Positions 20,767 to 30,284 of a stretch of 64,000 nt of DNA are shown piece by piece. How positions within the stretch are numbered: position 1 is the stretch's first letter; each line of letters starts with the position of its first letter. The stretch is from Bosea sp. NBC_00550. Its GTDB lineage: Bacteria > Pseudomonadota > Alphaproteobacteria > Rhizobiales > Beijerinckiaceae. Below the pieces are notes generated by a model. The model made no database searches. It had not been told where the DNA came from and saw only the letters and a program-made list of their open reading frames with translations. Location of the stretch: assembly GCF_026020075.1 (NCBI RefSeq), contig NZ_CP102772.1, forward strand, positions 1,426,001-1,490,000. Direction: 5' to 3'. Both the position numbers and the translations under genes were made by a program.

Positions 20767-20909
20767 GTCATTCCGGGGCGCGCCGCAGGCGCGAGCCCGG
20801 AACCCAGAACCGATGCGGTTTCAAGACGAGCGGCAATGGCGATGCCAAGACGAATGCGGGCATCGGTTCTGGGTTCCGGGCTCATCGCTGCGCGATGCCT
20901 CGGAATGAC
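20767..20909. repeat. Large intergenic palindrome between alr and radA
   Basis: The ends GTCATTCCG (20767) and CGGAATGAC (20909) are inverted copies. Inside them two perfect 24-bp arms, 20793-20816 and 20860-20883, read GAGCCCGGAACCCAG... and its exact reverse complement, separated by 43 nt. The outer GTCAT...ATGAC ends resemble the other repeats in this window but the core is different. If transcribed it would form a very stable hairpin just before radA. Confidence 0.85.
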
Positions 20910-20924
20910 GACGGAGCCTCACTG

Positions 20925-22322
20925 ATGGCCAAGCGCGCTCCGACCTATCACTGCCAAGCCTGCGGCGCGGTCTATCACCGCTGGCAGGGCAAATGCGACG
21001 CATGCGGGACATGGTCCTCGCTGGTCGAGGAGGCGCAGGCGGCGCCAGTTCCCGGCGGCGGCCGCCCCTCCAGCGGGCGGGCGCGCGGACGTGTGTTCGC
21101 GCTGGAGACGCTGAAGGGCGAGACGCAGGACGCACCGCGCATCGTCTCCGGCATCGGCGAGCTCGACCGGGTCACCGGCGGCGGCTTCGTGCCGGGCTCT
21201 GTGCTGCTGATCGGCGGCGACCCCGGCATCGGCAAATCGACGCTGCTGATGCAGGCCTGCGCGGCGCTCGCACTGGGCGGAAGCCGCGTCGTCTATGTCT
21301 CCGGCGAAGAATCGACCGGCCAGGTGCGCCTCAGGGCCGAGCGGATGGGCCTGGCCGACGCGCCGGTCGATCTGGCAGCCGAGACCAATGTCGAGGACAT
21401 CGTCGCGACGCTCGGGCAGGGCCAGCGCCCTGCCCTCGTCGTCATCGATTCGATCCAGACCATGTGGTCGGGCGAAGTCGAGAGCGCGCCGGGCACCGTG
21501 ACGCAGGTGCGCGGCTCGGCCCAGGCGCTGATCCGCTACGCCAAGACCAGCGGCGCCTGCCTGATCCTCGTCGGCCATGTCACCAAGGACGGCCAGATCG
21601 CCGGCCCCCGCGTGGTCGAGCATATGGTCGACGCCGTGCTGTCGTTCGAAGGAGAAGGAGCGCATTCCTTCCGGATCCTGCGCGGCCAGAAGAATCGCTT
21701 CGGCGCCACCGACGAGATCGGCGTCTTCGAGATGACCGGCAAGGGGTTGTCGGAGGTGACGAATCCCTCGGCGCTCTTCCTCGCAGGCCGGGATCAGCCG
21801 GCGCCGGGCGCGGCCGTCTTCGCCGGCATCGAGGGCACGCGGCCCGTGCTGGTCGAGATCCAGGCGCTGGTGGCGCCGACCGCGCTCGGCACGCCGCGAC
21901 GCGCCGTGGTCGGCTGGGAGAACAGCCGCCTCGCCATGGTGCTCGCCGTGCTGGAAACGCATGGCGGCCTCAGGCTCGGCCAGCACGATGTCTACCTCAA
22001 CGTCGCGGGCGGCCTGCGCGTCAACGAGCCGGCCGCCGATGTCGCGGTGGCGGCTGCGCTCGTCTCCTCGCTGACGGGAGCCATCCTGCCGCAGGAATCC
22101 GTCTATTTCGGCGAGATCGCCCTCTCGGGCGCGATCCGGCCCGTCTCGGTCGCAGCGGCGCGACTCAGGGAGGCGGCGAAGCTCGGCTTCGAGGCGGCGC
22201 TGATGCCGTCCGGCGGCGCGGAGCATGGCGACGGCAACGGCCTGAGCTTGCGCCGTTTCGGCCATGTCACGGAACTCGTTGCCGATATCGCGGCGCGCGC
22301 ACCTCGCAGAGATGTGAAATGA
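20925..22322 (+). CDS. radA: DNA repair protein RadA
   Basis: RecA-like ATPase that promotes branch migration in homologous recombination. 465 residues from ATG 20925; the in-frame start at 20895 lies in the palindrome and adds ten unrelated residues. An N-terminal C4 zinc finger (CQACG...CDACG, residues about 9-30) is followed by Walker A GGDPGIGKST near residue 100. The RadA-specific RGQKNRFG motif is near residue 254, and a C-terminal Lon-protease-like domain ends the protein. All family elements are present. cvpA and purF follow on the same strand. Confidence 0.96.
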   Translation: MAKRAPTYHCQACGAVYHRWQGKCDACGTWSSLVEEAQAAPVPGGGRPSSGRARGRVFALETLKGETQDAPRIVSGIGELDRVTGGGFVPGSVLLIGGDPGIGKSTLLMQACAALALGGSRVVYVSGEESTGQVRLRAERMGLADAPVDLAAETNVEDIVATLGQGQRPALVVIDSIQTMWSGEVESAPGTVTQVRGSAQALIRYAKTSGACLILVGHVTKDGQIAGPRVVEHMVDAVLSFEGEGAHSFRILRGQKNRFGATDEIGVFEMTGKGLSEVTNPSALFLAGRDQPAPGAAVFAGIEGTRPVLVEIQALVAPTALGTPRRAVVGWENSRLAMVLAVLETHGGLRLGQHDVYLNVAGGLRVNEPAADVAVAAALVSSLTGAILPQESVYFGEIALSGAIRPVSVAAARLREAAKLGFEAALMPSGGAEHGDGNGLSLRRFGHVTELVADIAARAPRRDVK

Positions 22323-22428
22323 CTTCGCCGAAAGGGTGACGCAGAGGCCTGGAACGCGTATAGCAAAGCCGAAACGGCCACCTTATCTCTGGCAGGCCGG
22401 CACCAGACCACAGCAAAGCGGCCCTTCC

Positions 22429-23046
22429 ATGCCTGTAACCATTCTCGATCTCGTCGTCATCGGCGTGGTTCTGATCTCGGCTTTGCTCGCGGCCGTGCGC
22501 GGCTTCACGCGCGAAGTGCTTGCGATCGCCTCCTGGGTTGCTGCCGCGGCAGTCGCCTGGGTCTTCCACCCGCAGCTCGTGCCTTTCGTGAAGCAGTATA
22601 TTCCAGCGAGTTCGGCGCAGGACACGATCGCGCTCGTCGCCTCGATAGCCGCGCTATTCCTCGCCACGCTGATCGTCGTTTCGCTGGTCACGGCGCGGGT
22701 TTCCGACTTCGTGCTCGACTCGCGTATAGGCGCGCTCGATCGCACGCTCGGCTTCGTCTTCGGCGCGGCGCGCGGCCTGCTGCTGGCGGTGATCGGCTAC
22801 CTCTTCTTCGCGGCGCTGGTCGGCAGCGAGAAGATGCCGGTCTGGGCGAAGGACGCCAAGGCCAAGCCCATGCTGGAGGAAACCGGCCGCTCGCTGATCG
22901 GGATGCTGCCGCAGGACGTCAACGCCGATTTCATCAAGAACCTGCTGAAAAAGCAGAAGGCGGAGGAAGCCACCGACGCCCCGGCAGAGGAACCGCGTAC
23001 CCCGGCGACGGCGGCACCGGTTGCGCCCGCCCCAACCCGTCCCTAA
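22429..23046 (+). CDS. cvpA: CvpA family inner-membrane protein
   Basis: 205 residues from ATG 22429 (MPVTILDLVVIGVVLISALLA). Four membrane segments are visible: about residues 5-25, 27-50, 64-85 and 100-122. A soluble C-terminus ends in a Pro/Ala/Thr-rich tail (about 175-205). CvpA proteins are associated with colicin V production and envelope stress in enterobacteria; the biochemical role is not settled. It lies 40 nt upstream of purF, a conserved pairing in Proteobacteria. Confidence 0.92.
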   Translation: MPVTILDLVVIGVVLISALLAAVRGFTREVLAIASWVAAAAVAWVFHPQLVPFVKQYIPASSAQDTIALVASIAALFLATLIVVSLVTARVSDFVLDSRIGALDRTLGFVFGAARGLLLAVIGYLFFAALVGSEKMPVWAKDAKAKPMLEETGRSLIGMLPQDVNADFIKNLLKKQKAEEATDAPAEEPRTPATAAPVAPAPTRP

Positions 23047-23086
23047 TTGACGCGTAGAGAGTCCGTCCCAGCGCGTGGAGCTCGCC

Positions 23087-24559
23087 ATGATCTCGCAGAC
23101 CGAGACTGATACCGCCTTCGATCCCAATGCCGACCGGCTGCGGGAGGAATGCGGCGTCTTCGGCATTTACGGCCATGCCGACGCAGCTGCGCTCACGGCG
23201 CTCGGCCTGCACGCGCTCCAGCACCGCGGCCAGGAGGCGGCGGGTATCGTCTCCTTCGACGGCAAGCGCTTCCATTCGGAGCGCCGGCTCGGACTTGTCG
23301 GCGACGCCTTCTCGGAAGCGAGCGTCATCGACAAGCTCCAGGGCAAGCAGGCGATCGGCCATGTCCGCTATTCGACGACGGGCGAAACGATCCTGCGCAA
23401 CGTCCAGCCGCTCTTCGCCGAGCTGCATGGCGGCGGCTTCGCCGTGGCGCATAACGGCAATCTCACCAACGGGCTCACGTTGCGCCGCAACCTCGTCCGC
23501 GACGGCGCGATCTATCAGTCGACCTCCGACACCGAGGTGCTGCTGCATCTCGTCGCGCGCAGCCGCAAGCAGCATTTCGTCGAGCGCTTCGTCGAGGCGA
23601 TCCGCCAGATCGAGGGCGCCTATGCCTTCGTCGGCATGACCAACAAGAAGCTGATCGGCGCGCGCGACCCGCTCGGCATCCGCCCGCTGGTGCTGGGCGA
23701 TCTCGACGGCTGCCCGATCCTGACCTCCGAGACCTGCGCGCTCGACATCATCGGCGCGAAGTTCGTCCGCGAGGTCGAGAACGGCGAGGTCGTGATCATC
23801 TCCGACAGCGGCATCGAGAGCCACAAGCCCTTCCCGCCCGTCGCCGAGCGGCCCTGCATCTTCGAGTACATCTATTTCGCCCGCCCCGACTCCGTCGTGA
23901 AGGGCCGCAGCATCTATGAGCACCGCAAGGCGATGGGCGCGGTGTTGGCGCAGGAATCCCCGGCCAATGCCGACGTCGTCGTGCCGGTGCCGGATTCCGG
24001 CGTGCCGGCCGCGCTCGGCTATGCGCAGGCGAGCGGCATTCCCTTCGAACTCGGCATCATCCGCAACCACTATGTCGGCCGCACCTTCATCGAGCCGACG
24101 CAGAAGGTCCGCGAGCTCGGCGTCAAGCTGAAGCACTCGGCCAACCGCTCGGTCGTCGAGGGCAAGAGCATCGTGCTGGTCGACGATTCGATCGTGCGCG
24201 GCACGACCTCGTTCAAGATCGTGAAGATGATGCGCGAGGCCGGCGCCCGCGAGGTGCATTTCCGCATCTCGTCGCCGCCGATCACCCATCCCGACTATTA
24301 CGGCATCGACACGCCGGACCGCGAGAAGCTGCTCGCCGCGACGCACTCCCTCGAAGAGATGCGCCAGTTCGTCGGAGCCGATTCGCTGGCCTTCATCTCC
24401 GTCGACGGGCTCTATCGTGCGATGGGCCATGAGCGGCGCGATCCGGCCCGGCCGCAATTCACCGACCATTGCTTCACCGGCGACTATCCGACCTCGCTGA
24501 CCGACGTGATCGGCGAGAGCGCCAAGCAGCAGATCTCCCTGCTGGCCGAAGCCGGCTGA
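23087..24559 (+). CDS. purF: Amidophosphoribosyltransferase
   Basis: First committed step of purine synthesis: PRPP plus glutamine to phosphoribosylamine. The ATG at 23087 has GTGGAG 5-11 nt upstream; an in-frame GTG at 23075 is part of that ribosome site. 490 residues. A propeptide of 21 residues precedes the catalytic Cys22 of ECGVFGIYGH, which must become N-terminal after cleavage. The glutaminase domain spans about 22-255. The PRPP-binding VLVDDSIVRGTTS lies near residue 364. Only some of the cysteines that hold an iron-sulfur cluster in B. subtilis PurF seem to be present, so cluster binding is doubtful. Confidence 0.96.
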   Translation: MISQTETDTAFDPNADRLREECGVFGIYGHADAAALTALGLHALQHRGQEAAGIVSFDGKRFHSERRLGLVGDAFSEASVIDKLQGKQAIGHVRYSTTGETILRNVQPLFAELHGGGFAVAHNGNLTNGLTLRRNLVRDGAIYQSTSDTEVLLHLVARSRKQHFVERFVEAIRQIEGAYAFVGMTNKKLIGARDPLGIRPLVLGDLDGCPILTSETCALDIIGAKFVREVENGEVVIISDSGIESHKPFPPVAERPCIFEYIYFARPDSVVKGRSIYEHRKAMGAVLAQESPANADVVVPVPDSGVPAALGYAQASGIPFELGIIRNHYVGRTFIEPTQKVRELGVKLKHSANRSVVEGKSIVLVDDSIVRGTTSFKIVKMMREAGAREVHFRISSPPITHPDYYGIDTPDREKLLAATHSLEEMRQFVGADSLAFISVDGLYRAMGHERRDPARPQFTDHCFTGDYPTSLTDVIGESAKQQISLLAEAG

Positions 24560-24575
24560 ACCAGCGGACCATCCC

Positions 24576-25316
24576 ATGACCAAGGCTCTCGAGGGGCGCA
24601 TCGCGCTCGTCACCGGCGCGTCGCGCGGAATCGGGCGCGCCGCGGCCCTGGCCTTCGCCCAGGCTGGCGCGCATATCGTCGCGCTCGCCCGCACCTCAGG
24701 GGCGCTCGAGGAGCTCGACGACGCGATCCGGGCGATCGGTGGCAGCGCCACGCTGGTGCCGCTCGATCTCTCGGATGCCGGCGGGCTGGAGAAGCTCGGC
24801 CCTGCTCTGCTGGAGCGCTGGGGCAAGCTCGACATCCTGCTGGCGAATGCCGGCATCCTCGGTTCCCTCACCCCGCTCGGCCATGCGACGGAGAAGGACT
24901 GGGCGAAGGTGCTCGACATCAACGTCACTGCGAACTGGCGGCTGATCAAATCGCTCGATCCGGCGTTGCGCGCCTCGGATGCGGGCCGCGTGCTGCTGAT
25001 GTCGTCGGGCGCCGCCCATAAGTGCTCGGCGTATTGGGGGCCGTATTCGATTTCCAAGGCCGCCGTGGAGGCTCTGGGGCGCACCTACGCGGCCGAGACG
25101 GCGACCACGCCGGTCAAGGTCATGCTGGTCAATCCGGGGCCGCTGCGCACCAAGATGCGGGCCGAGGCGATGCCGGGCGAAGACCCGGAAACGCTGAGGA
25201 CACCGGAGGATTTGGCGCCGCATCTCGTCGCGCTCGCCTCGCCGGGCTGGGCGGAGAGCGGCAAGATCTTCGACTTTCCGCAGGGCAAGGTGCTCACGCC
25301 GCAGCTGCCGGCCTGA
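24576..25316 (+). CDS. SDR family NAD(P)-dependent oxidoreductase
   Basis: Classical short-chain dehydrogenase of 246 residues, 16 nt after purF. TGASRGIG lies at 13-20, the NAG signature at 91-93, Ser143/Ser144, Tyr157 and Lys161 are the catalytic residues, and NPGPLRTKM follows. Substrate is unknown; YciK-like SDRs are the nearest type I recognise by pattern, and purF-SDR linkage occurs in related alphaproteobacteria. The end converges on the NUDIX gene with only 13 nt between stops. Confidence 0.9.
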   Translation: MTKALEGRIALVTGASRGIGRAAALAFAQAGAHIVALARTSGALEELDDAIRAIGGSATLVPLDLSDAGGLEKLGPALLERWGKLDILLANAGILGSLTPLGHATEKDWAKVLDINVTANWRLIKSLDPALRASDAGRVLLMSSGAAHKCSAYWGPYSISKAAVEALGRTYAAETATTPVKVMLVNPGPLRTKMRAEAMPGEDPETLRTPEDLAPHLVALASPGWAESGKIFDFPQGKVLTPQLPA

Positions 25317-25329
25317 TCCGCTCTCTGCC

Positions 25330-25734
25330 TCAGCGCAGGGATGCCCGCGCAAGCCCGATCAGATCCGGGATGGTGAGGTTCGGCAGCGCCGCCATCTCAT
25401 CGAGGCTGAACCAGCGGATCTCGTCGTGCTCGTCGACGAGATTGATGGCTTCGCCGCCATCCCAGGTACTGACGACATAGATGTGGTGGAGAGCTGCGCC
25501 GTTGCGTTCCGGAAAGCGCTCGGCCTCCGACAGCACCAGCTCGTAGCGCGTCGGCGTCAGCCCCACCTCCTCGCGGCATTCGCGGATCAGCGCCTGTTCG
25601 AGAGCCTCGCCCAGCTCGACACGCCCGCCGATCGCGTCCCAATGGCCGGGCCAGGCCTGCTTCCAGACGGCGCGCAGGCCGAGCAGCACCTTCCGGTCCC
25701 GGTCGACGAAGAGCGCGCTCACGGTTTCGAGCAT
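25330..25734 (-). CDS. NUDIX hydrolase
   Basis: Small pyrophosphohydrolase of 134 residues from ATG 25732-25734 (MLETVSALFVDRDRKVLLG). The NUDIX box is perfect: GGRVELGEALEQALIRECREEVGL at residues 36-59, with metal-binding REVXEE-type glutamates (RECREE). The frame is open further upstream, but that part overlaps the flavoprotein gene and has no homology. The substrate cannot be told; the (deoxy)nucleotide-cleaning MutT type is possible. It follows the flavoprotein gene by 16 nt on the same strand. Confidence 0.9.
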   Translation of the reverse strand: MLETVSALFVDRDRKVLLGLRAVWKQAWPGHWDAIGGRVELGEALEQALIRECREEVGLTPTRYELVLSEAERFPERNGAALHHIYVVSTWDGGEAINLVDEHDEIRWFSLDEMAALPNLTIPDLIGLARASLR

Positions 25735-25750
25735 GCGCGCCCCGCTCTCG

Positions 25751-26848
25751 TCACTCGGCCCGCAGCCAGCGCAGCAACCCGGCCTGATCGCCGTTCTCCA
25801 CCGCCGCCGCGACACGCCGGCCGACCGCCGCGCCGAACTTGTAGCCATGGCCCGAGCAGGCCGAAACCGCGGTGACGCGGCCGATTTCGCGCGACAGGAA
25901 CTTGCGGTCAGCCGTGAAGGTGTAGGCGCAGCTCGCCACGCGCTTGACCCGGTACTCGTCGATGCGCGCGAAGGGCGGCGAGAAATAATCGCGGATCTGC
26001 TCGCCCTCGCCCGGCCGGGGCTCGCGATCCTCGTCGGGCTGGCGCTGGCGCTTGTGGACACCGGCACCCACCTTCAACTCGGTACCGTCGACCGGTGGCA
26101 GGACATAGCCGTCGACCGTGCCGCCGACATCGACGATGGCCGGCGCCGCCTCCCAGGCGGCCTTGAGATCCTCAGGCGGATCGAGATAGGCGATTGCCGT
26201 GCGATAGGTCGTCAAGGCATCGGCGAGCTCCGGCAGGAGCTTCAGCACCCAGGCGCCGGCAGAAACGACGATGCGATCGAAGCTCGCGGCCTTGCCATCG
26301 GCCAGGGTCAGCTTGCCCGCCTCGGGCTCGATCGCCGTCACGGCCACGCCTTCGCGGATCGAGACGCCCCGCTCGCGCAGCAATCTCACCATGTCGGCGG
26401 CGATACGGGCGGGAAACAGCGCCCCGCCTTCCGGGCTGAGATAGGCGTAGCGGATCGTCGCCGGATCGAGGAACGGATAGCGCCTGGCGGCCTCGGCCGG
26501 ATCATAGAGCTCATAGGGCGAGCCCATGCGGTCCAGGCCCTGGCGATAGTCCTCGCCCTCGTCGCCCTCGGTCTGGGAAATGCCGAGCACGCCGCAGGCT
26601 GCGTAATGACGCACGCCCAGATCGGCCCAGAGCTCCTCCCAGGCTTCGAAGGCCTCGCTGATGGTGCGGGCGTAGCCATCGGCGCCGCCATAAGCGCGGC
26701 GGATGATACGGTGCTGGTCGCCCGAAGCGGCATAGGGATTGGGAATCCCCGCCGCCTGCTCGAACAGGGTGACCTCATGCCCGCGCTTGTTCAGCGACCA
26801 GGCGGTGGAAAGCCCGGCGATACCGGCGCCGACGACCGCGACCCTCAT
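25751..26848 (-). CDS. FAD-dependent oxidoreductase, monomeric sarcosine oxidase-like (DAO family)
   Basis: 365 residues. The N-terminal FAD-binding motif VVGAGIAGLSTAW is at 5-17 with the Glu that binds ribose at about residue 30. C-terminal features match the sarcosine oxidase/N-methyltryptophan oxidase group: Cys307 in SCAYTFTADRKF aligns by eye with the cysteine that covalently holds FAD, and CSGHGYKFG at 331-339 matches the substrate-site segment. It is therefore probably a secondary-amine or N-methyl amino acid oxidase producing hydrogen peroxide; the exact substrate is unknown. The start overlaps the der stop by one base (TGATG), so it is coupled to the GTPase gene. Confidence 0.85.
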   Translation of the reverse strand: MRVAVVGAGIAGLSTAWSLNKRGHEVTLFEQAAGIPNPYAASGDQHRIIRRAYGGADGYARTISEAFEAWEELWADLGVRHYAACGVLGISQTEGDEGEDYRQGLDRMGSPYELYDPAEAARRYPFLDPATIRYAYLSPEGGALFPARIAADMVRLLRERGVSIREGVAVTAIEPEAGKLTLADGKAASFDRIVVSAGAWVLKLLPELADALTTYRTAIAYLDPPEDLKAAWEAAPAIVDVGGTVDGYVLPPVDGTELKVGAGVHKRQRQPDEDREPRPGEGEQIRDYFSPPFARIDEYRVKRVASCAYTFTADRKFLSREIGRVTAVSACSGHGYKFGAAVGRRVAAAVENGDQAGLLRWLRAE

Positions 26849-28236
26849 CAGCCCTTGCGCTCCTTGTCATAGGGATTTTCGCCGCCGCGCCTGTGCAGGC
26901 GGATCGGCGTGCCCGGCAGTTCGAAGGCTTCGCGCAGGTTGTTGACCAGATAGCGGGTGTAGGACACCGGCAGATGGTCGAGCTGATTGCCAAACAGCGC
27001 GAAGGTCGGCGGGCGCGCCTTGGCCTGAGTCATGTAGCGGATCTTGATGCGCCGTCCCGCCACCGCCGGCGGCGGATGGGCCGATAGCACGCCTTCCAGC
27101 CAGCGGTTGATGCGCGCGGTCGAGACGCGGCGGTTCCAGACGTCATAGGCGGAGAACACCGCCTGCATCAGCCGGTCGATGCCCTCGCCGGCCAGCCCGG
27201 ACAGCGGAATGATCGGCACACCGCGCACCTGCGCCAGCAGGTAGTTGGCCTTTTCCTTCAGCTCGGCGAGCAGGCCCTGCTTGTCGGCGACGAGGTCCCA
27301 TTTGTTCAGGCCGATGACGACGGCCCTGCCCTCGCGCTCGGTCAGGTCGACCAGCGTCAGGTCCTGCTTCTCGAAGGGGATGGTGGCGTCGAGCAGCACG
27401 ACGACGACCTCGGCGAAGCGGATCGCGCGCAGCGAATCCGCCACCGACAGCTTCTCCAGTTTCTCCTCGATGCGGGCGCGCTTGCGCATGCCGGCGGTGT
27501 CGAAGAGCTTGACCTTTCGGCTGCGCCATTCCCAGTCGACCGAGATGGTGTCGCGGGTGATGCCGGCTTCCGGACCGGTCAGCAGCCGCTCCTCGCCGAT
27601 CATGCGGTTGACCAGCGTCGACTTGCCGGCATTCGGGCGGCCGATGATGGTGACGCGCAGCGGCCGGTCGGGATTGGCATCCTCCTCCGCGTCCTCCGCC
27701 GGTACATCCGCCCAGGCGTCTTCCTCTTCTTCCTCGGGCTCGTCCGGGATGAAGGGCACCAGCGCCTCGAGCAGATCGGCCGTGCCCTCGCCATGCTCGG
27801 CCGAGAACGGCACGGGATCGCCGAGGCCGAGCGAGTAGGAATCGATGATGCCCTCTGTGCCCTTCTTTCCCTCGGCCTTGTTGGCGAGAAGGATGACGGG
27901 CTTGCCGGAACGGCGCACCAGATCGGCAAAGGGCTGATCCATCGGCGTCAGGCCGAGGCGGGCGTCGATCATGAAGACGACGACATCGGCCTGGGCGATC
28001 GCGGTCTCGGTCTGGGCCCGCATGCGGCCGAGGAGCGAATCCTTGTCGGCCTCCTCCAGACCGGCGGTGTCGATGACCTTGAAACGGAGATGGCCGAGCG
28101 TGGCATCGCCCTCGCGGCGATCGCGCGTGACACCCGGCCGGTCATCGACCAGCGCGAGCTTCTTGCCGACGAGCCGGTTGAACAGCGTCGACTTGCCGAC
28201 ATTGGGCCGGCCGATGAGGGCGACGATGGCTGTCAT
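26848..28236 (-). CDS. der: Ribosome biogenesis GTPase Der (EngA)
   Basis: Tandem-GTPase assembly factor for the 50S subunit. 462 residues. The first G domain has GRPNVGKS at 9-16, the second GRPNAGKS at 199-206, each followed by DTAG and NKxE/NKWD motifs. The linker (about 166-192) is unusually acidic, a run of Glu and Asp. The C-terminal KH-like domain ends NPYDKERKG, usual for Der. All catalytic motifs are intact. The upstream gene (82 nt away) encodes a TPR membrane protein; the bamB gene that often lies between them in relatives is not here. Confidence 0.97.
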   Translation of the reverse strand: MTAIVALIGRPNVGKSTLFNRLVGKKLALVDDRPGVTRDRREGDATLGHLRFKVIDTAGLEEADKDSLLGRMRAQTETAIAQADVVVFMIDARLGLTPMDQPFADLVRRSGKPVILLANKAEGKKGTEGIIDSYSLGLGDPVPFSAEHGEGTADLLEALVPFIPDEPEEEEEDAWADVPAEDAEEDANPDRPLRVTIIGRPNAGKSTLVNRMIGEERLLTGPEAGITRDTISVDWEWRSRKVKLFDTAGMRKRARIEEKLEKLSVADSLRAIRFAEVVVVLLDATIPFEKQDLTLVDLTEREGRAVVIGLNKWDLVADKQGLLAELKEKANYLLAQVRGVPIIPLSGLAGEGIDRLMQAVFSAYDVWNRRVSTARINRWLEGVLSAHPPPAVAGRRIKIRYMTQAKARPPTFALFGNQLDHLPVSYTRYLVNNLREAFELPGTPIRLHRRGGENPYDKERKG

Positions 28237-28318
28237 CAGACTTCACATTCCATCGTCACCCCGGCCAGGCGACATTGCCGGAGCGGGGCGACGGAAGCGT
28301 TGGGAGCGGAGCTCCGGT

Positions 28319-28981
28319 TCAGTTCTTTACCGTAACGGGGCCGCCGCGGACCAGAGCGAGATAGAGCTCGACGCGCTGGCGCAGAGCCTGTGGCGCCTGC
28401 GGATCGGTGATCGCGGCGTCGAACCAGCGGCCGGCGTCGTCGAACTGGTTGGCCTTGAGCGCGGAGATGCCGAGGAATTCGCGCGCCGAGTGGCGCCAGA
28501 CGCCCTGCGGAACGGCCAGCGGCTCCAGCATCGTCTTGACCTCCGCGTAGGGCGAGAGATCGACGCGCAGGATGCCGGCGCGCAGCCTGGCGAGATCGCG
28601 ATAGGTCGCGTCCAGCGCCGCATCATTGGCAAGCGCGTCGAAGGCGGCGACACCCGCAGCGGCATCACGCTTGGCGGTCTCGCCGGCAAGGCGGAAACGC
28701 GCGATCTGGCGATAGCCGGCAGGCGCGCTGTCGGCCAGTTCCTTGAGGATCGTCTCGGCCTGCGTGCTGTCGCCGTCGCGGGAGGATTTCAGCGCCGCTT
28801 CGAGGCGGGCGCCGACGGCCTGTGAGGCCTGATTCTCGCGATGCAGCCAGAACTGCCAGCCCGCAACGGCGAGAACCGCCAGCACGGCAAGGCCGGTGAC
28901 GATCCAGCCATATTTCCTCCAGAGCTCCGCCGCCTTGTCGCGGCGGACTTCCTCTTCGATCTCGCGAAAAATATCGGCCAT
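28319..28981 (-). CDS. YfgM-like tetratricopeptide membrane-anchored protein
   Basis: 220 residues starting MADIFREIEEEVRRDKAAELWRKYG, the hallmark of the alphaproteobacterial TPR_21/YfgM-like family. One membrane helix spans about 26-46; the remainder is helical and periplasmic, with degenerate TPR units. E. coli YfgM works with the SecYEG translocon and periplasmic chaperones; a similar role is inferred. It lies directly upstream of der on the same strand, as in many relatives. Confidence 0.87.
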   Translation of the reverse strand: MADIFREIEEEVRRDKAAELWRKYGWIVTGLAVLAVLAVAGWQFWLHRENQASQAVGARLEAALKSSRDGDSTQAETILKELADSAPAGYRQIARFRLAGETAKRDAAAGVAAFDALANDAALDATYRDLARLRAGILRVDLSPYAEVKTMLEPLAVPQGVWRHSAREFLGISALKANQFDDAGRWFDAAITDPQAPQALRQRVELYLALVRGGPVTVKN

Positions 28982-29051
28982 TGATTATCAAATTCCCTGT
29001 TGGGAAGCCCGGTAGCATTTTCAGGCCGGGAATGCGAGCCGGATCGGCTTC

Positions 29052-30149
29052 TCAATCCCGCGGCGCGTCTGCCCGGAACAGCAGGCTGCCGTCGCCATAG
29101 GAGTAGAAGCGGTATTCCGCTGCGATCGCATGGGAATAGGCAAGTTTCATCATGTCGAGCCCGCAGAAGGCGGAGACGAGCATGAACAGCGTCGAGCGCG
29201 GCAGGTGGAAGTTCGTCATCAGGAGGTCGACGGCGCGGAAGCGATAGCCCGGCGTGATGAAGATCGCCGTGTCGCCAGAGAAGGGCCGGATGGTGCCGTC
29301 CTCCCCCGCCGCGCTCTCGATCAGCCGCAGCGACGTCGTGCCGACGCAGACGATCCGCCCGCCCTTCGCCTTCACCGCGTTCAGCGCGTCAGCCGTCTCG
29401 GCCGAGACCGTGCCCCATTCGGCATGCATGCGGTGCTCGTCGGTGTCCTCCGCCTTCACCGGCAGGAAGGTGCCGGCGCCGACATGCAGCGTGACGAAAT
29501 GGCTGCTGACGCCGCGCTCATCGAGCGCCGCGAGCAGCTCCGGCGTGAAGTGCAGCCCGGCGGTCGGCGCCGCGACGGCACCATCCTTCCGGGCAAAATT
29601 CGTCTGGTAGTCGGTGGTATCGGCGCCATCGGTCGGGCGCTTGCCGGCGATATAGGGCGGCAGCGGCAACTCGCCGAGCCGCGCGATCGCCTCGTCGAGA
29701 TAGGCGCCGGTCAGGCTGAATTGCAGCTCGACCTCGCCGCCCTCGCTCTTGGCGGTGACCTCGGCACGCAGGCGGCCGAGCTCGCAGGCATTGCTGGCGC
29801 CCTCCGAATCGAAGACCACCGTCTCGCCCAGCGCCAGCTTCTTGGCCGGCCGCGCGAAGGCCAGCCAGCGATCCTCGCTCTCGCGCTTGTGGAGCATGAT
29901 CTCGACGCGGGCCGAATCCGCGCCGCGAAAGCGCCGCCCGCGCAGGCGCGAGGGAATGACGCGCGTATCGTTCAGGACGAGCGCGTCCCCGGGCTCGAGC
30001 AGCGAGACGAGATCGCGGATGCCGCGATCCTGCAACGGCTCGGGCGCATCCGGGCGCACGACGAGCAGGCGCGCCGCATCGCGCGGGCTTGCCGGCCTCA
30101 GCGCGATACGGTCTTCCGGCAGGTCGAAATCGAAGAGGCCGACATCCAT
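29052..30149 (-). CDS. queA: tRNA preQ1(34) S-adenosylmethionine ribosyltransferase-isomerase QueA
   Basis: Makes epoxyqueuosine in tRNA from preQ1 by transferring and isomerising the ribose of SAM. 365 residues starting [19 protein letters not shown]. Family blocks are present in order: [13 protein letters not shown] near residue 60, [13 protein letters not shown] near 195, and the C-terminal [18 protein letters not shown] near 320. No frameshift. The 3' end is 70 nt from the TPR gene on the same strand. Two intergenic repeats separate it from ppiB. Confidence 0.96.
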   Translation of the reverse strand: MDVGLFDFDLPEDRIALRPASPRDAARLLVVRPDAPEPLQDRGIRDLVSLLEPGDALVLNDTRVIPSRLRGRRFRGADSARVEIMLHKRESEDRWLAFARPAKKLALGETVVFDSEGASNACELGRLRAEVTAKSEGGEVELQFSLTGAYLDEAIARLGELPLPPYIAGKRPTDGADTTDYQTNFARKDGAVAAPTAGLHFTPELLAALDERGVSSHFVTLHVGAGTFLPVKAEDTDEHRMHAEWGTVSAETADALNAVKAKGGRIVCVGTTSLRLIESAAGEDGTIRPFSGDTAIFITPGYRFRAVDLLMTNFHLPRSTLFMLVSAFCGLDMMKLAYSHAIAAEYRFYSYGDGSLLFRADAPRD

Positions 30150-30185
30150 CGGGCTAAGGCTTGTTGCTCTTCATATGATTGCTCG

Positions 30186-30280
30186 GTCATCCCGGCCGGA
30201 GCGAAGCGGAGGGCCGGAATCCATGCCTGACCTTGCGCGGAAGCGCTCTGGCATGGATCCCGGGTCAAGCCCGGGATGAC
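30186..30280. repeat. REP-like intergenic palindrome, family A, copy 2
   Basis: Bounded by GTCATCCCGG and CCCGGGATGAC with a GGAATCCATGCC inner segment and the GGATCCCGGGTCAAGCCCGG hairpin, matching copies at 8252-8347 and 35330-35434. It lies directly next to a family B copy. Confidence 0.85.
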
Positions 30281-30284
30281 GCGC

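Noticed and set aside
22934..25084. Long minus-strand open frame opposite purF and the SDR gene
   Set aside because: Shadow of real plus-strand genes; composition is Arg/Ala/Asp-rich and matches no family.
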